Source of the DNA: an uncultured Lachnospiraceae bacterium | GTDB taxonomy: Bacteria; Bacillota; Clostridia; Lachnospirales; Lachnospiraceae | Direction of reading: 5' to 3' | DNA: 64,000 nucleotides | Assembly (NCBI GenBank): GCA_946558465.1 | Contig: CAMNTM010000001.1 | Location: 186,001-250,000, forward strand | Shown here: positions 63,284 to 64,000 of the stretch, piece after piece | How positions within the stretch are numbered: the first letter of the stretch is position 1 | Layout: the number at the start of each line of letters is the position of its first letter | Made by a program: the position numbers and the translations under genes | The notes under the pieces: model-generated | Database searches by the model: none | What the model was told of the DNA's origin: nothing | What the model saw: the letters and a program-made list of their open reading frames with translations, nothing else

Positions 63284-64000
63284 CTAAAAAAACATCCTCC
63301 AAAGTACATACACCAGCGCCAGCGCCGCCAGGCATACTACCTGCGCCACCATAAAGCGCTCCCGCTTTTCTTCCTTCGGCTTTTCTTTCTGTTCTTTCCG
63401 CAGTCCTCCAGGCTTTAGAAGCTCTCCCCACAAGCTATATTTTTGTAGGTTGAGAAGCGCCGCCTTTCTTTCTTCTTCTCCGATAGACCTTAAAAAGTCC
63501 TTCCAGTTTTTCTCCAGCAGCAAAAGTCCTTTTCTCAAATCCTCCTCCAGCGTCTGGTTTTTGAGCGCCGCCTGGAAAAATCCTGCCTGTCCGGAATATG
63601 CTGCCTGTCTCTGATAGAGCTCTGATGCTTTCTTATCCAGAAACTGTCTGTAAGCATATTCCAACCCCTCCTCCACCGCCTTCTGTGCACTCCTAGTTCT
63701 CTCATAAGCATTTGTAGTCTGATAATATATTTTATAGATTCCCTTTTCTGTAAGATAATAATCTACAAACTGATTTACTGCACTTTTCATTGGAAGTTTC
63801 ATTGCATTCTCTCTTGCCGAGGTTTCGGCATACATCTGGCCCTTTATTGAAGTCATCGCAGCAAGAAACCCTACTACCTCCTCATTTTTTGCGGTAATTC
63901 CCGCATTTTTAAGAAGATTCCCGCTGCCGTTCAGGTGTTCGGCAAAGCTGTCTGCCTTCTCTAACTCTTTTCCCGTGTAGGAGGCATTTTTTCCTAACGC
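63284..64000 (-). CDS. Partial tail-anchored coiled protein (5' end outside window)
   Basis: The frame stays open from the stop at 63284 to the window edge, at least 238 codons, so the start lies beyond 64000. A methionine at 63856 is not convincing as a start because the protein-like frame continues upstream (AEHLNGSGNLLKNAGITAKN). The body is helical and charged. The last 22 residues form one membrane helix (AQVVCLAALALVYVLWRMF), so the protein is probably tail-anchored with its bulk in the cytoplasm. I do not recognise a family. Its 3' end abuts palindromic copy 2. Confidence 0.7.
   Translation of the reverse strand, partial: ALGKNASYTGKELEKADSFAEHLNGSGNLLKNAGITAKNEEVVGFLAAMTSIKGQMYAETSARENAMKLPMKSAVNQFVDYYLTEKGIYKIYYQTTNAYERTRSAQKAVEEGLEYAYRQFLDKKASELYQRQAAYSGQAGFFQAALKNQTLEEDLRKGLLLLEKNWKDFLRSIGEEERKAALLNLQKYSLWGELLKPGGLRKEQKEKPKEEKRERFMVAQVVCLAALALVYVLWRMFF

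Overview
The window looks like a chromosomal segment of a Gram-positive anaerobe of the Clostridia, most likely Lachnospiraceae. The signs are moderately low GC, strong AGGAGG ribosome-binding sites, a SAM-I riboswitch in front of metK, a DUF951 gene beside rpsF-ssb-rpsR, a class B sortase, a DUF5685/DnaJ pair and a complete V-type ATPase operon. Genus and species cannot be fixed from the sequence alone. Almost every gene lies on the minus strand. The plus-strand genes are the AraC regulator (3418), the Zn-ribbon/DUF5685/DnaJ trio (14108-16139), the double-cubane protein (51086) and a hemolysin III-like protein (62571). I see no phage, integrase, transposase, rRNA, tRNA or CRISPR.

Layout, left to right. 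(1) 1-10231 is an amino-sugar oriented carbohydrate locus: an ABC importer without its own ATPase, an AraC-type regulator, a DUF5107 protein, an N-acetylhexosamine 1-kinase (NahK) and a sugar-1-phosphate nucleotidyltransferase. Three promoters here share a 33-bp element built of two half-sites 21 bp apart, placed where an activator would overlap the -35 box, so I infer one AraC regulon. (2) 10387-13954 is housekeeping: rpsR, ssb, rpsF, DUF951, sortase B and a CyuA-like cysteine desulfidase. (3) 16229-27033 holds an MFS transporter and a peptide-type ABC system with two nearly identical tandem binding proteins and two amidohydrolase paralogues, one of which has lost its metal-binding histidines. 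(4) 27288-33498 holds a two-component system, metK with its riboswitch, murA, aroK and a small conserved protein.

(5) 33613-42503 is a nine-gene V-type ATPase operon (F-I-K-E-C-G-A-B-D in Enterococcus hirae naming). Its rotor proteolipid has the residues known to bind sodium. The operon is tight except for a 256-bp repeat-filled gap between B and D. (6) 43344-50773 combines a sulfonate/NMT1-type ABC importer with two PLP enzymes, an iron-type alcohol dehydrogenase and an enolase-superfamily dehydratase. Its substrate is unknown and it reads as one catabolic operon. (7) 51086-53853 holds a YjiM-like double-cubane protein without its activator, an ECF S component and a BtpA/SgcQ-family protein, with a short Walker-A-like remnant between the last two. 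(8) 53984-62245 is a phosphotransferase locus: NagA, a fused IIC-IID, IIB, IIA, a PRD regulator, a Gfo/Idh/MocA oxidoreductase and a GH4 6-phospho-glycosidase. Two 46-bp direct repeats and a palindrome sharing the AGTGAAA motif lie in front of its two promoters. (9) The right edge has hemolysin III and a truncated tail-anchored protein.

Repeats deserve attention. There are three exact-length 66-bp tandem units behind nahK, two 49-bp units plus a cruciform inside the V-ATPase operon, and two palindromes with identical outer arms, each filling the gap between convergent genes.
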